From Levilactobacillus yonginensis (GTDB lineage Bacteria > Bacillota > Bacilli > Lactobacillales > Lactobacillaceae): a DNA stretch of 64,000 nucleotides. Below are positions 25,849 to 35,900 of this stretch, piece after piece. Below the pieces are notes generated by a model. The model worked only from the letters and a program-made list of their open reading frames with translations. It was not told where the DNA came from and did not search any database. Both the position numbers and the translations under genes were made by a program. The stretch covers positions 2,170,001 through 2,234,000 of the forward strand of contig NZ_OZ061549.1 in the NCBI RefSeq assembly GCF_964065165.1, given 5' to 3'. The first letter of the stretch is position 1. Each line of letters opens with the position of its first letter.

Positions 25849-26733
25849 TTAGTTGAAGCCGCCGCCAATTACCGTGTAAAATTGCATTTTACCAATGCTA
25901 TAGGTGCTGGCGATAGCTGTATCATCAGCGTACGAATTATCTTCGTAAGTATACGGTTGGTGGCGATTCTTCAGAGCCACCTTGTATTGGAATTTACCAC
26001 TCTTAGCGATACGCTGACTAGGAATCCCAACGGGTTTTACCTTCGTAAACAGGTTAACCGTCGCGCCCTTCTTAGTGGCTTTGGTAATTTTGATACTCTG
26101 GATTGGTTTGGTTGCGTGCATGACGGACCACGTGTAGTCGGTATCCGTAAATGGATTGTAGCTGGTAAACGTCTTTTTGGCGGCAGGAAAGTATTCAAGG
26201 TAGCCGTCGGATGTCACGGTGACCTGATTGTATTTATACGTCGCTAGCTGTTCAATGGCTTTTAAGCCACCACTTAAATAAGCGCCTGTTCCGTACGCCG
26301 GAGCGTAGGTTGGTCGGGTAATCTTAGTTGCCTGAGTCGTTTTGATCTTGAAGGCAAGTTCTCCATCACCAGCGACGCCCTTAGTAGGGATACCTTTCTT
26401 CTTTAAGCCATAGCTGATGGTGTTGTAGCGAGCCTCTAACCATTTACCGTCCTTCTTGGCAGCAACAATGGTACCTTTAGGCAGGGTAATGGATTTGGTA
26501 ACCGTCCCACCACCAGACGTTTTGGACATCATAATGGTGGCCTTGGTCTTGCTCTTCAAGCGGTAATAGGTGTTGTGAAATGAGCCAAGTTGTGACTCGG
26601 TATCGTGGAGCCAGCCGTTACCAGAAATGGGACTGACATAGGGCGGTTCCGACGAATTGGCGTGGGCGGTAAGGGTTCCCAGTGAGCCTGCTAACAGGCC
26701 AAGGGCAAGTAGGGTCGTTAGGTGTCTTTTCAT
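25849..26733 (-). CDS. Secreted protein of unknown function (294 aa)
   Basis: The protein has a cleavable signal peptide (MKRHLTTLLALGLLAGSLG..., probable cleavage after TAHA at about residue 25). The rest is a soluble beta-rich chain with many Lys, Thr and Tyr and no anchor. Two segments look like SH3-type or small beta repeats (HNTYYRLKSKTKATIMM and YNTISYGLKKKG), a pattern common in lactobacillar exoproteins. I do not recognise a catalytic motif. ATG 26733 follows TTGGAGG. Confidence 0.75.
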   Translation of the reverse strand: MKRHLTTLLALGLLAGSLGTLTAHANSSEPPYVSPISGNGWLHDTESQLGSFHNTYYRLKSKTKATIMMSKTSGGGTVTKSITLPKGTIVAAKKDGKWLEARYNTISYGLKKKGIPTKGVAGDGELAFKIKTTQATKITRPTYAPAYGTGAYLSGGLKAIEQLATYKYNQVTVTSDGYLEYFPAAKKTFTSYNPFTDTDYTWSVMHATKPIQSIKITKATKKGATVNLFTKVKPVGIPSQRIAKSGKFQYKVALKNRHQPYTYEDNSYADDTAIASTYSIGKMQFYTVIGGGFN

Positions 26734-26845
26734 AGTCGTTTTCCTCCAATAATGTTAGCCACAGCATAGCATGTTCGTTCGCTGGAGGATACCTTAATCG
26801 TATCGACCCGATAAAGGAATGGTCCGGTTATTAGGAAAATTATTC

Positions 26846-26883
26846 AACCGTTTTCCTGGTCAAATGACACCAGGAAAACGGTT
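26846..26883. other. Perfect 15-bp intergenic hairpin
   Basis: AACCGTTTTCCTGGT (26846-26860) pairs perfectly with ACCAGGAAAACGGTT (26869-26883) around an 8-base loop. It has no U-tract. It lies between two minus-strand genes, downstream of the terminator of the first one (26904-26938). It may be a transcript-stabilising structure or a protein-binding site upstream of the secreted-protein gene. Confidence 0.6.
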
Positions 26884-26903
26884 AGGCGTTAATTGCTAAC
26901 TAA

Positions 26904-26938
26904 AAAGGCCGACAACTTTTGCTAGTTGTTCGACCTTT
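26904..26938 (-). terminator. Terminator of the polytopic membrane protein gene
   Basis: AAAGGCCGACAACT (26904-26917) pairs with AGTTGTTCGACCTTT (26924-26938) with one bulge, and the minus strand continues with TTTTT. Confidence 0.75.
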
Positions 26939-26941
26939 CAT

Positions 26942-27859
26942 CTATATTTCACTATTTTCAGAAGATACCCGGACGCGGTCTGCCACTTGATGGAAGATGA
27001 CGACGGATCCCAAGAAAAAGCACGAAGCTAATGTAGCCGCAATGGGCAATGTGTGAAACATGTTGGCCGGTAAGACCAACGCCAACAGTGGAAACGCGTA
27101 CGCTGCCGGCAACTTGATGCGTAAGAGTTGTAGCAGGATAAAGACTAGTGGAAGGGTGACTAACGCCGATAGCAGCCAGGATGCTAATATGAGGTGAACT
27201 AGCACGCCCAAGGTGGCGGCACCACTCAACGCCACGATGTGTTTTAGCGCCAATTTTCCGCTATAGTTAGACATCTGGGAAACTTCAAAGAAAACCACTA
27301 ATACGGGTGGAATTCCAGCCATTTGAGGGAAACCGGCAAGCCAAACTGCGGCGACCCAGATGCCGGCAGCTAGACTGAAACCGAGCATGTGTTGCCAGTG
27401 CAGCGGCTGTCCACCGGGCAACCCCCGGTAATGGCCCTGAAGCAGAACTCCCAGCATGAGAATCAATGTGAACGTGAAGATGGCCAGGATAAATGACCAG
27501 TGTGTGGCATTGATAATAATGGGTAGAAGTCCCGTCGCAAAGGATGGCGCCAGCGTGGAACGCAAGAGATTGAGTAGAATCAAAATAAGAATCAGCGTTA
27601 GTAAGACTTTTTCGGCGTACCCGATGGCCAGTTGATTCACTAGGAACCCAATGACAGCAGTTCCGGAGGGTGCTAGGAAAATCTTGGATGGTTGGGCAAT
27701 CCAGGTGGGGTTATGGTAGATCCACATACCGGCAGTTAGCGCGCCAATTTCTGGTAGAATGATTTCATAGTCGTTCAGCCAGGTGGCAATGGCGACCATG
27801 AACAGGACTAAGGCAAAGCCAATGAGATAGTCCCGCAATTCAGGTTTGGACAAGTGCAT
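26942..27859 (-). CDS. Polytopic membrane protein, possibly HPP-like (305 aa)
   Basis: About nine or ten hydrophobic helices with short loops. Notable segments are WLNDYEIILPEIGALTAGMW near the N-terminus, FLAPSGTAVIGFLVN and GFPQMAGIPPVLVVFFE. The Pro/Gly pattern and APSGTA element recall HPP-family membrane proteins, but I cannot confirm this. No transporter signature is evident. ATG 27859 follows AAAGGAGG. It is monocistronic with its own terminator. Confidence 0.75.
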   Translation of the reverse strand: MHLSKPELRDYLIGFALVLFMVAIATWLNDYEIILPEIGALTAGMWIYHNPTWIAQPSKIFLAPSGTAVIGFLVNQLAIGYAEKVLLTLILILILLNLLRSTLAPSFATGLLPIIINATHWSFILAIFTFTLILMLGVLLQGHYRGLPGGQPLHWQHMLGFSLAAGIWVAAVWLAGFPQMAGIPPVLVVFFEVSQMSNYSGKLALKHIVALSGAATLGVLVHLILASWLLSALVTLPLVFILLQLLRIKLPAAYAFPLLALVLPANMFHTLPIAATLASCFFLGSVVIFHQVADRVRVSSENSEI

Positions 27860-28124
27860 GGGACAGGGGTCCTCCTTTAGTTAGAGATATGTTATATAAA
27901 ATTCGAATTTTAAAGCATGCGTTTTAGATTATAGCACGTTATTTAATTATTTTCAGGTGTCAGTCTTGTGAAAACGTTGCCAGATAAGGGAAAGCATGGC
28001 CGATCATGGCGGCACAAGTCAATTAACTGATGGCCGTTTTCAGAAATATATCAATAATAAAGACAAATTAAGCGTATACTATGAGTCATCAAAACAAAGA
28101 CTTCGAAGAGAGTTGGGTGTCAGT

Positions 28125-28946
28125 ATGTTTCAAGATATTAATCCTAAGGTTTTTGACAATCACTATGACCAACGTCGCGCTCCAATTGGGACGGATTATG
28201 TGGTCCTTTACCACAACCGCGAAGCCATTTTACACGACGGAACATTGCCTCGTTATCAGGAGGTGGCTGCCAAGTGGCAACTGCCCGAGACGGCGTACAC
28301 GTACCTTTTCTCGGTAGACCAGACGGCGTTTTACCTAGTGGCCGGGCAGGTGTCAGAAGATGCAGCCTACCAGTATGTTGAAACGCGTCGGTTTACCCAA
28401 TTGACGCCAAGTTGGTTGGCCTTCGCTGCTGCTACGGCTGCGCATCTGGGCTGGTGGTACGAGACCAATCAATTCTGTGGTCGCTGTGGTCACCGGATGG
28501 AACAGGACAGCAAGGAACGGGCCCTGCGTTGCCCCCAATGTGGCCAGTTGATTTTCCCTAAGATTTCGCCAGCCATTATCGTGGGTGTCACGGATGGTGA
28601 TAGTATTTTAATGACCAAGTTCTTGACGGGGTATAACCGGTATTCACTGATTTCAGGCTATGCAGAGATTGGTGAAACACTAGAGGCAACGATTGCCCGT
28701 GAGGTCCACGAAGAGGTGGGACTATCCGTTCATAATATTCGCTACTATGGCAGTCAGCCATGGGCGCCTTCTGAGTCTCTGTTGGTGGGCTTCTTTGCTG
28801 ATCTGGACCAAGAGAAGTCGATTCGATTAGAGCATGACGAATTAGCCAAGGCTCAGTGGTTCAAACGGGAAGAAATTCCGCATGACGACACGGCACGGAG
28901 TCTGACGTGGAAGATGATCGAAGCGTTTCGGAATCGTGAGGTTTAA
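28125..28946 (+). CDS. nudC: NAD(+) diphosphatase (NADH pyrophosphatase), Nudix family
   Basis: This 273-residue enzyme hydrolyses NAD(H) to NMN(H) and AMP and may remove NAD caps from RNA. It has an N-terminal NudC domain, a zinc ribbon with CGRC and CPQC (Cys 118, 121 and the pair near 136-139), and a Nudix box (about residues 178-200) with GE, REVHEEVG. The NudC-specific motif SQPWAPSES follows it. The start is set at ATG 28125, because a TATACT -10 sits at 28075-28080, inside the longer open frame that begins at 27996. The ribosome binding site (GAGAG) is modest, so the start is less sure than the family. Confidence 0.92.
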   Translation: MFQDINPKVFDNHYDQRRAPIGTDYVVLYHNREAILHDGTLPRYQEVAAKWQLPETAYTYLFSVDQTAFYLVAGQVSEDAAYQYVETRRFTQLTPSWLAFAAATAAHLGWWYETNQFCGRCGHRMEQDSKERALRCPQCGQLIFPKISPAIIVGVTDGDSILMTKFLTGYNRYSLISGYAEIGETLEATIAREVHEEVGLSVHNIRYYGSQPWAPSESLLVGFFADLDQEKSIRLEHDELAKAQWFKREEIPHDDTARSLTWKMIEAFRNREV

Positions 28947-28980
28947 GATGTAGGCTAACAGTAGACGTCCGGCGACAAAG

Positions 28981-29012
28981 GCCATCTGGGAAGATTTCCA
29001 GATGGCTTTTTT
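28981..29012 (+). terminator. Terminator of nudC
   Basis: GCCATCTGG (28981-28989) pairs with CCAGATGGC (28998-29006), followed by TTTTTT. Confidence 0.92.
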
Positions 29013-29069
29013 GATTTGCGGTGTCAAAAAACGTACGCCAGAAAAAAGTGGTGATTGAGTTAGTAACTG

Positions 29070-29640
29070 ACTAAAGGTTGACAGTTCAGAAACCGTTATC
29101 AAGCCAAGGATAGTAAGACATTGTAGACTTGAAATTAGTCTCACCAGTCACCGAAGGCGGTCAGAGATTCCACCTGCTGTGGGGAACGCCTACGGCCTGA
29201 AAAGCGGTTCTTCGACTCGGCTTGAAGCCTGGAAAAACCGCCAGTCTCCAAACACGTCCCATGCTGTAAGCCAAAAATCGGCTAACACCGTCGACACAGC
29301 TGGCTCCATCTCTGACCGCCTCCGGTTAAACGGGTTCTTGGAAAAATCGGCTAGCTTAAGTTCCTGAATGACAGCACTTACTCAATATTATTATCGCTCC
29401 AGTAGGTAGCCGCGAGTGAGTCAAATTTGTACTCAGCCGTGGGATTTTTAAGTGGGTTTCTTGAAAATGGCGACTTGAAGACGTGCTTTGCGGCTTCAAG
29501 CGAGGGGCAAGATGTCCTGTCCTTCCCACCGCGTTCTGGTCCAAATTTGGCGAACGGTAAGGCGGCAATTTCCTACTATGTCTGACTAAATCTGAACACC
29601 CAATCCTGGTTGTATCAGTCATAGTGGGTGTTTCAGTTAG
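29070..29640 (+). repeat. Mosaic intergenic repeat, copy 2 (long)
   Basis: It starts ACTAAAGGTTGACAGTTCAG, continues through TGTAGACTTGAAATTAGTCT, and ends with an AT-rich part holding ACTATGTCTGACTAA and a GTGGGTGTTTCAGT end. Copy 3 (44364-44640) has the same order but lacks internal blocks. This copy contains the palindromic element at 29151-29325. No gene in the whole 28947-29917 interval is supportable. Confidence 0.8.
29151..29325. repeat. Palindromic MITE-like element inside the mosaic repeat
   Basis: The ends CCGAAGGCGGTCAGAGAT (29151-29168) and ATCTCTGACCGCCTCCGG (29308-29325) are inverted repeats with 17 of 18 matches. The interior (GGAACGCCTACGGCCTGA, ACGTCCCATGCTGTAAG, CTAACACCGTCGACAC) matches the element at 51303-51491. 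Copies 1 and 3 of the mosaic repeat lack this insert, so it behaves as a separate unit. Confidence 0.7.
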
Positions 29641-29917
29641 ATAACTGATAGTTAATTGCTGCGACTATTGTTTCCACTAGGTCAGCCACCGTAGTATATG
29701 AGTAATTATGAATGCCCATACAGAAAGCGGTGCGATATTGTCGCTTTTATAAACATGTAAAGGTTCTGTAGACAACTTGTACAGACTTCGTAAGGTCTCC
29801 CATTTCTGACTGAAAATCAGGTAGACTTCTTTTCAAGCGCTCCACCAGCAAGAAAAAGTTGTAAAAACAGAAACATTGCCGCTTGATGCCTGACAACCAG
29901 AGAGGATTAAAGATACA

Positions 29918-32900
29918 GTGACTAAACGAAGAAGACAATTACGGGCAACGCTCGCAACTGCCCTGGTCCTGACACCGCTGATGACCCCAGTGGCGCAGGC
30001 TAATACGCTGACTCACCAGATTTTATCGGCTAAGGTGGCCACTAAACAGACCAAGGATGGCCAACCAGTTAACGTTAAGGCCAACACGATTGAGGAGACC
30101 AAGAATCAGTTGGCCGCCGGAATCAGTGAGGAAAAGGTGACCTACAAGAACACCAAGGGTGACCGGACTGTGATGCATACCGTGTCCGTGGATCTCAAGG
30201 AAAAAACGGCGGGCTTGTATGCTGGTACGCCGGATGATGGGAAAGACTTTGGCCTGCAAACGGTGCGGGATGAAGCCAACGCGGCCATTAAGAGTGGCCA
30301 TCAAGTTGTAGCCGGTTTGAACTCAGACTTCTTTAACATGGGGACCGGAGAACCGTTAGGCAACGTGGTTAAGGACGGCGTGGAAATCCATGCCACAAAG
30401 CCAGATAGTGGTGAATCCTTCTTTGGGGTAACTAAAGCTGGCGAACCGTTGATTGGGAGTCAAGCCGACTATCAGGCTAAGAAGGGTGACTTAAAACAAG
30501 CCCTCGGTGGTCTGATTATGTTGGTCAAGGATGGCAAAGCTTTGAATCCTGGCACGCAGGTCGGTGGTGAGTTTGCGGCGCGTTCAGCTGTTGGGATTCG
30601 GGCGGACAAGTCCGTTTTCTTTGTGACGATCGATGGTAAGCAATCGCCGTATTCTAACGGGATGACACTGGGTGAATTGTCACAAACCATGAAGGACCAA
30701 GGGGCCGTCGATGCCTTGAACCTCGATGGTGGGGGTTCGGCGACGTATCTGTCACGGACACCGGGGGACACGGGCTTGAGCTTGAAAAACAAGCCTTCTG
30801 ACGGTGAAGAACGAAAGGTGGCCAACAGTTGGCTGATTACCACGACGGAAAAGTCTGATCACACGTTTGATCGGGCCCAGGTCACGCCTAAGGATACGGT
30901 CTATACGCCCAACGCGACGGTCAACTTTACAGCCAAAGGGGTCGACAAGGCAGGTTACGACGCTGCTTTACCAGATAGTGCGACGTGGACGTTAGCCGAT
31001 TCTAGTTTGGGTGATCTTGATGCAAAGACCGGTGTCTTCAAACCTAAGGGCAAGCTAGGTGACGTCACGGCGAACTTGACTGTGGGTGACAAGGTCGTAG
31101 GAAGTGCCACGATTACCATTGCCAAGCCGGATTCAGTTGAGTTTTTAAATAAGAAATTGAGCATGAAGACGGACGTCACCGAATCGCTGGGAATGAAGGT
31201 CCGGTATAAGGGTCGCGACGTGAACTTATCAGATGGTGATATTACGTGGGATTTCCCTAAGGAATTGGGAACCATCGATGCCCAAGGTAACTTACACACG
31301 GCTGGTAAACACGCTAAGGGAACGGTAAAGGCTACCGTTGCGGGGACTGAGATCTCACAATCTGTTGACGTTGAGATTGGTCAGTTGCCAACGGTGCTGT
31401 ATGATTTTGAAAAAGGACTCGGTGACTGGAAGGTCAGTGGTTCAGGTCGAGGTGAAGCCAATGAATTAGGATTAGCCGAACCTGGTAAGGGTCAAGTTCG
31501 TTTCGGCGATCACGCCTTAGAGGTTAAGTTTGACCTGACGCACGGACAAGAGGGGACGACCCTGGGGGCTTACGCTGGTCCTGGGGATGCCAAGGAAATC
31601 CCTGGCGCACCAACTGCTCTAGGGATGTGGGTTTACGGCACACCAGAATCACAAGGCTTGTGGTTACGAAGCCAAATTTACGATGCCAAGGGCACAGCCA
31701 AACCATTAAACTTTACCGACTCTAAAACGGGCATCAACTGGCTGGGCTGGAAGTACGTTGAAGCGCCAATTCCAACGAGCTATCAGGGACCATTTAAGAC
31801 ATTCCCTAAGCAAGTCGTTCGGGTGATGGCGCTTAAGGCTGGTAAACCTGATGGTGCGCCGATGACGAAGGGTAGTATCTTCGTGGATAACATCCGCGCC
31901 GTTTATGGGGCCAACGTTGATGACTTAAAGAGCCCAATTGTGGATGATATTTCCGTGGCGGATAAGACCTTCACGAAGCAAGGGATTACTATCACTGCGA
32001 AGGTCCACGATGACCAGGATGATTCGAACATGTCTGGTATCGATTGGAAAAAGAACAAAATCTACATTGATGGTGTCGACCGGACCACGGATAGTACCAA
32101 GTACACGTTTGATCCCGATGGGACGATGACGTTACGTGGCTACCAATACAGTGATGGCATTCACCACGTAAAGGTCGTCGTCTACGATAAGTTTGGGAAC
32201 CGGACTGACAAGGACACCTACTTTGAAATGAAGTCCGGCAACAAGACGGGCATTTCCTTAGGAAAAATTAAGGGCGATACGGCGCAATTGGGTGGTAACG
32301 CGACGTTTGAGTTGACGGCCGATGATTTAACCAACATCAAGAATGGTGACTTTACTATTCAGTTGGGCAAGGGTTTCCCAGTCAAGGGCGTGAAGTTTGC
32401 AAACGATTCTAAGGACAACACCTACGATTACGATGCTAAGACTGGTGAACTAAAGCTGCATATCAAGGACACGCAGGGTAGTTCCGCGGGTAAAGACGTT
32501 CTGGCTCAGGTGACCGTTGAAACACCAGCCGAAACGGAAAATGGTACCTCACTGACATATCAGTTGACGAGTGGCAGTGTGACGTTCAATGATACTAGCA
32601 ACAATGCTGACATGATCAACACCGTTTCTTCCCGACCCAACAAAGCCAAGATTCAGTCTGATTATCAGCTGAAGGTTGGTCAGTTGATCGTCGGTAAGGC
32701 CGGCAGTGTGACCGTTGTGGATGGTCAAGATAACCCGGTTACGGGTGTGGAATTAGCCATGGCCAAGCCTGGTGAACCAGCCGAAGTTATCGGTAAGACT
32801 GATGACAAGGGAACGTTGACGAGTGATAAGCTGTCGGCTAACGCTGGTAAGTTTAATTTAGTTGCCACCAAAGGGATGCAACGCAGCTTTAAGACACTGG

Positions 32901-35900
32901 TCCAAGTATTCACGCCAGCTAAGACTGACACGCCGTCTAACCTGCTAGCCGGATCCACGCAAGATCCAGCAACGCAAAAGACTATCACCTGGTTTACCAA
33001 TCCGGTAACGGATACTAAGGACGCTATCATGCAAGTGGCCACTGACGAAGCGTACAAGGTGGACCACGAGAAGGCGTTCAAGGATTACCAGGGTGAGCAG
33101 AAGACGTTTACCTACGTGAGTGACGGTAAAGCCATCCGGGTCAACAGTGTGACGGCTAAGGAATTGAAGCCGGGAACCGAGTATGCTTATCGCGTGGGAA
33201 ATGGTGACAAGTGGTCAGACATCCGACACTTCAAGACGTTGACGGATACCGACAAGTTGAGCTTCAACGTGTTCGGGGATACTCAGGTCAACTCAGCCTC
33301 GCAATTAGCTGATTTTGACAAAATTGTGGATCGCTTGGAAAAGGATGAAAACCGACCTGACTTTGCCCTTCACGTAGGTGACTTTAACGATGACCAAGCC
33401 ATCTTTAACGAGGCCGACGTCACGTCTGAAATGTTTAATAAGCACAAGGTTTACGATTCCTTGGACATGATCCACGTGCTTGGTAACCACGAGTACATGG
33501 GGGATGACGGGAGTAAGGCCACTGCCATGCTTGGAACGCCGGGCCATAACGGAGCGCCGGTCAACAAGAAGGGGACTTACTCAGTCGACTATGGCAACGT
33601 GCACATCGCTTCTCTGGGGTGGACCGACAACGTTGAAGAAATGAAACAAGAATTGGAGTGGTTGCGTAAGGATATGCAGGCGTCTAATAAGACCTGGAAG
33701 GTCGTTGCGACCCACCAACCACCGTACAATAAGAACCCAGCCGATTCACAGTCCTCAATGTTCCACAACATGCTGCCACCGGTATGTGATGAGCTAGGCA
33801 TTGACGTGGTCTTCAGTGGCCATGATCACTCCTATGGGCGAACGAAGCCGTTAGTTGCTGGTAAGGAAGACAAAGCGAAGGGGACAACCTACGTAGCTGC
33901 CGGTCATACCGGGGACAAGACGTATGACATCTTGCCAAATGAGCCAGAAGCTTGGGACTACATCCAGAAGCAAGAGGATAAGAATCAGAAGGTTTACCTG
34001 ACAGTTCAAGTTGATGGTCAGAAGATGAAGTTGGTCACGAAGGACGTGGATGGCAAGGTCGTTGATCAGGCTGAACTGAGGGCCCACAACTGGAACCTAG
34101 CTGCGGCTAAGGTAGCCCTGGGCCGTAAGTTGGCTGAAGCCAAGAAAATTGACCTGTCAAAGTACACGGCTGAGAATAAGGAAGCCTTCCAACATGCCTT
34201 GACGACCGCAGAACTGATGCTGAATAATGATGCATTTACTCTGGCAACCATCGATTCAATGATTACTGACGTGGATAATGCCAAGGACAACTTGGTAGCG
34301 GATAAGACCCAGCTGAATGCGACGATTGTCGCGGCTGAGAAGCTGGACCTAAAGCGGTACACACCTGAGAGTCGTGACCGTTTCACGCAAGCATTAAGCG
34401 AAGCAAAGACCATTTCCGAAGACAAGAAGGTTACCGCTGAAGAGGTTGCCAAGGCCAATTCACGATTGACTCAAGCACAAGCAGCCCTTGAATTGGACAA
34501 GTCCACGTTGAAGCAAAAGCTGACTGATGGCCAAGCCATTGACTTGAAGAAGTACACAACGGATAGTCAGGAACCTTTCAAGGCAGCTTTGGCTACCGCA
34601 GATAAGGTTTTGAAGGATGGCAAAGCGACGGTTGAAGACATTGACAGCGCACTTGATGGTTTAGCAAAAACGCAGGCTGCATTGGTTCCAGACAAGGCAC
34701 CGCTGGCAAAGAAGGTTAAGGCGGCTGAGACAGTCGGGTTAAAGAAGTACACGGCCGATTCGCAAGCAGTCTTCAAGCAAGCCCTAGATGAAGCTAAGCA
34801 GGTCTTAGGTAAGGCGGATGCCACGGTCAACGAGATTGACGCAGTCACTGCCAAACTGGTTGCGGCTCAAGACGCCTTGCTACCAGATAAACTGGAACTT
34901 GGCAATATGGTAAAAATCGCCAAGCACGTTGATCTGAAGGGCTATACCGCTGACAGTCAGGCACCTTTCAAAGCAGCACTTGCTACAGCTGAAAAGACCT
35001 TGGCTGATGCGAAGGCGTCCGTTGACGATATTGAGGACGTACTGGCTGATTTGATCAAGAAACAATCTGCGCTGGTTCCAGACAAAACAGAGCTTGAGAA
35101 GCTGGTTAAGGTAGCTGAAGCAGTTGCCTTAGATAAATACACAGCTGACAGTCGAGCCGCCTTTAAACAAGCTCTGGCAGATGCTAAGCAGGTCTTGGCT
35201 AAGGATGATGCTACGGTCAATGAAATTTCAGCAACTAGGGTAGCATTAGACCAGGCACAGACAGGGTTGACGTTTGATACTGCCAACCTTAAGGCGGCAA
35301 TTGATTCAGCCAAGCAGGTTGATTTGAAGAGCTATACGGCCGATAGTCAAGCCGCCTTCAAGCAAGCGCTGGATGCGGCCCAAGCAGTGCTGGCAGATTC
35401 TAAGGCAACAGGTAAGGCTATCGACAATGCGATTGCTAACCTCGCCAAGGCCCAGGCAGCACTTAAGCTGGATAAGTCGCAGCTGAAGCAAAAGGTCACG
35501 GTAGCTCAGGCAGTCAACTTGAAGGATTACACGGCTGACAGTCAAAAGCTGTTCGTAGCCGCTCTGGCTAAGGCTGAGAGAGTGCTGGCAGCTGAAAAGA
35601 CGACGGTTGCTGAAATTGAAGGTGCGCTGACTGATTTGGCCCAGGCTCAGTCGAAACTGACACGGATCACACACATTAGTAGTGGCAACGCTGGCGCCAG
35701 TCATCAAACCGATGATAAAGTCGATAAAGCAGCGTTGAAGCAAAAGTTAACTGCAGCTAAGGCAATTGACTTGAAGGGTTACACGGCTGATAGTCAAACA
35801 GCCTTCAAGACGGCACTGACTCAAGCGGAAAAGGTCTTGGCCGATGCGAAAGCGACCGCTACGGATGTTACAACCGTGTTGACGGCTTTGGCCAAGGCCC

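Noticed and set aside
29179..29367. Open reading frames in the 29.1-29.6 kb region
   Set aside because: They lie inside the mosaic/palindromic repeats and do not match across copies.
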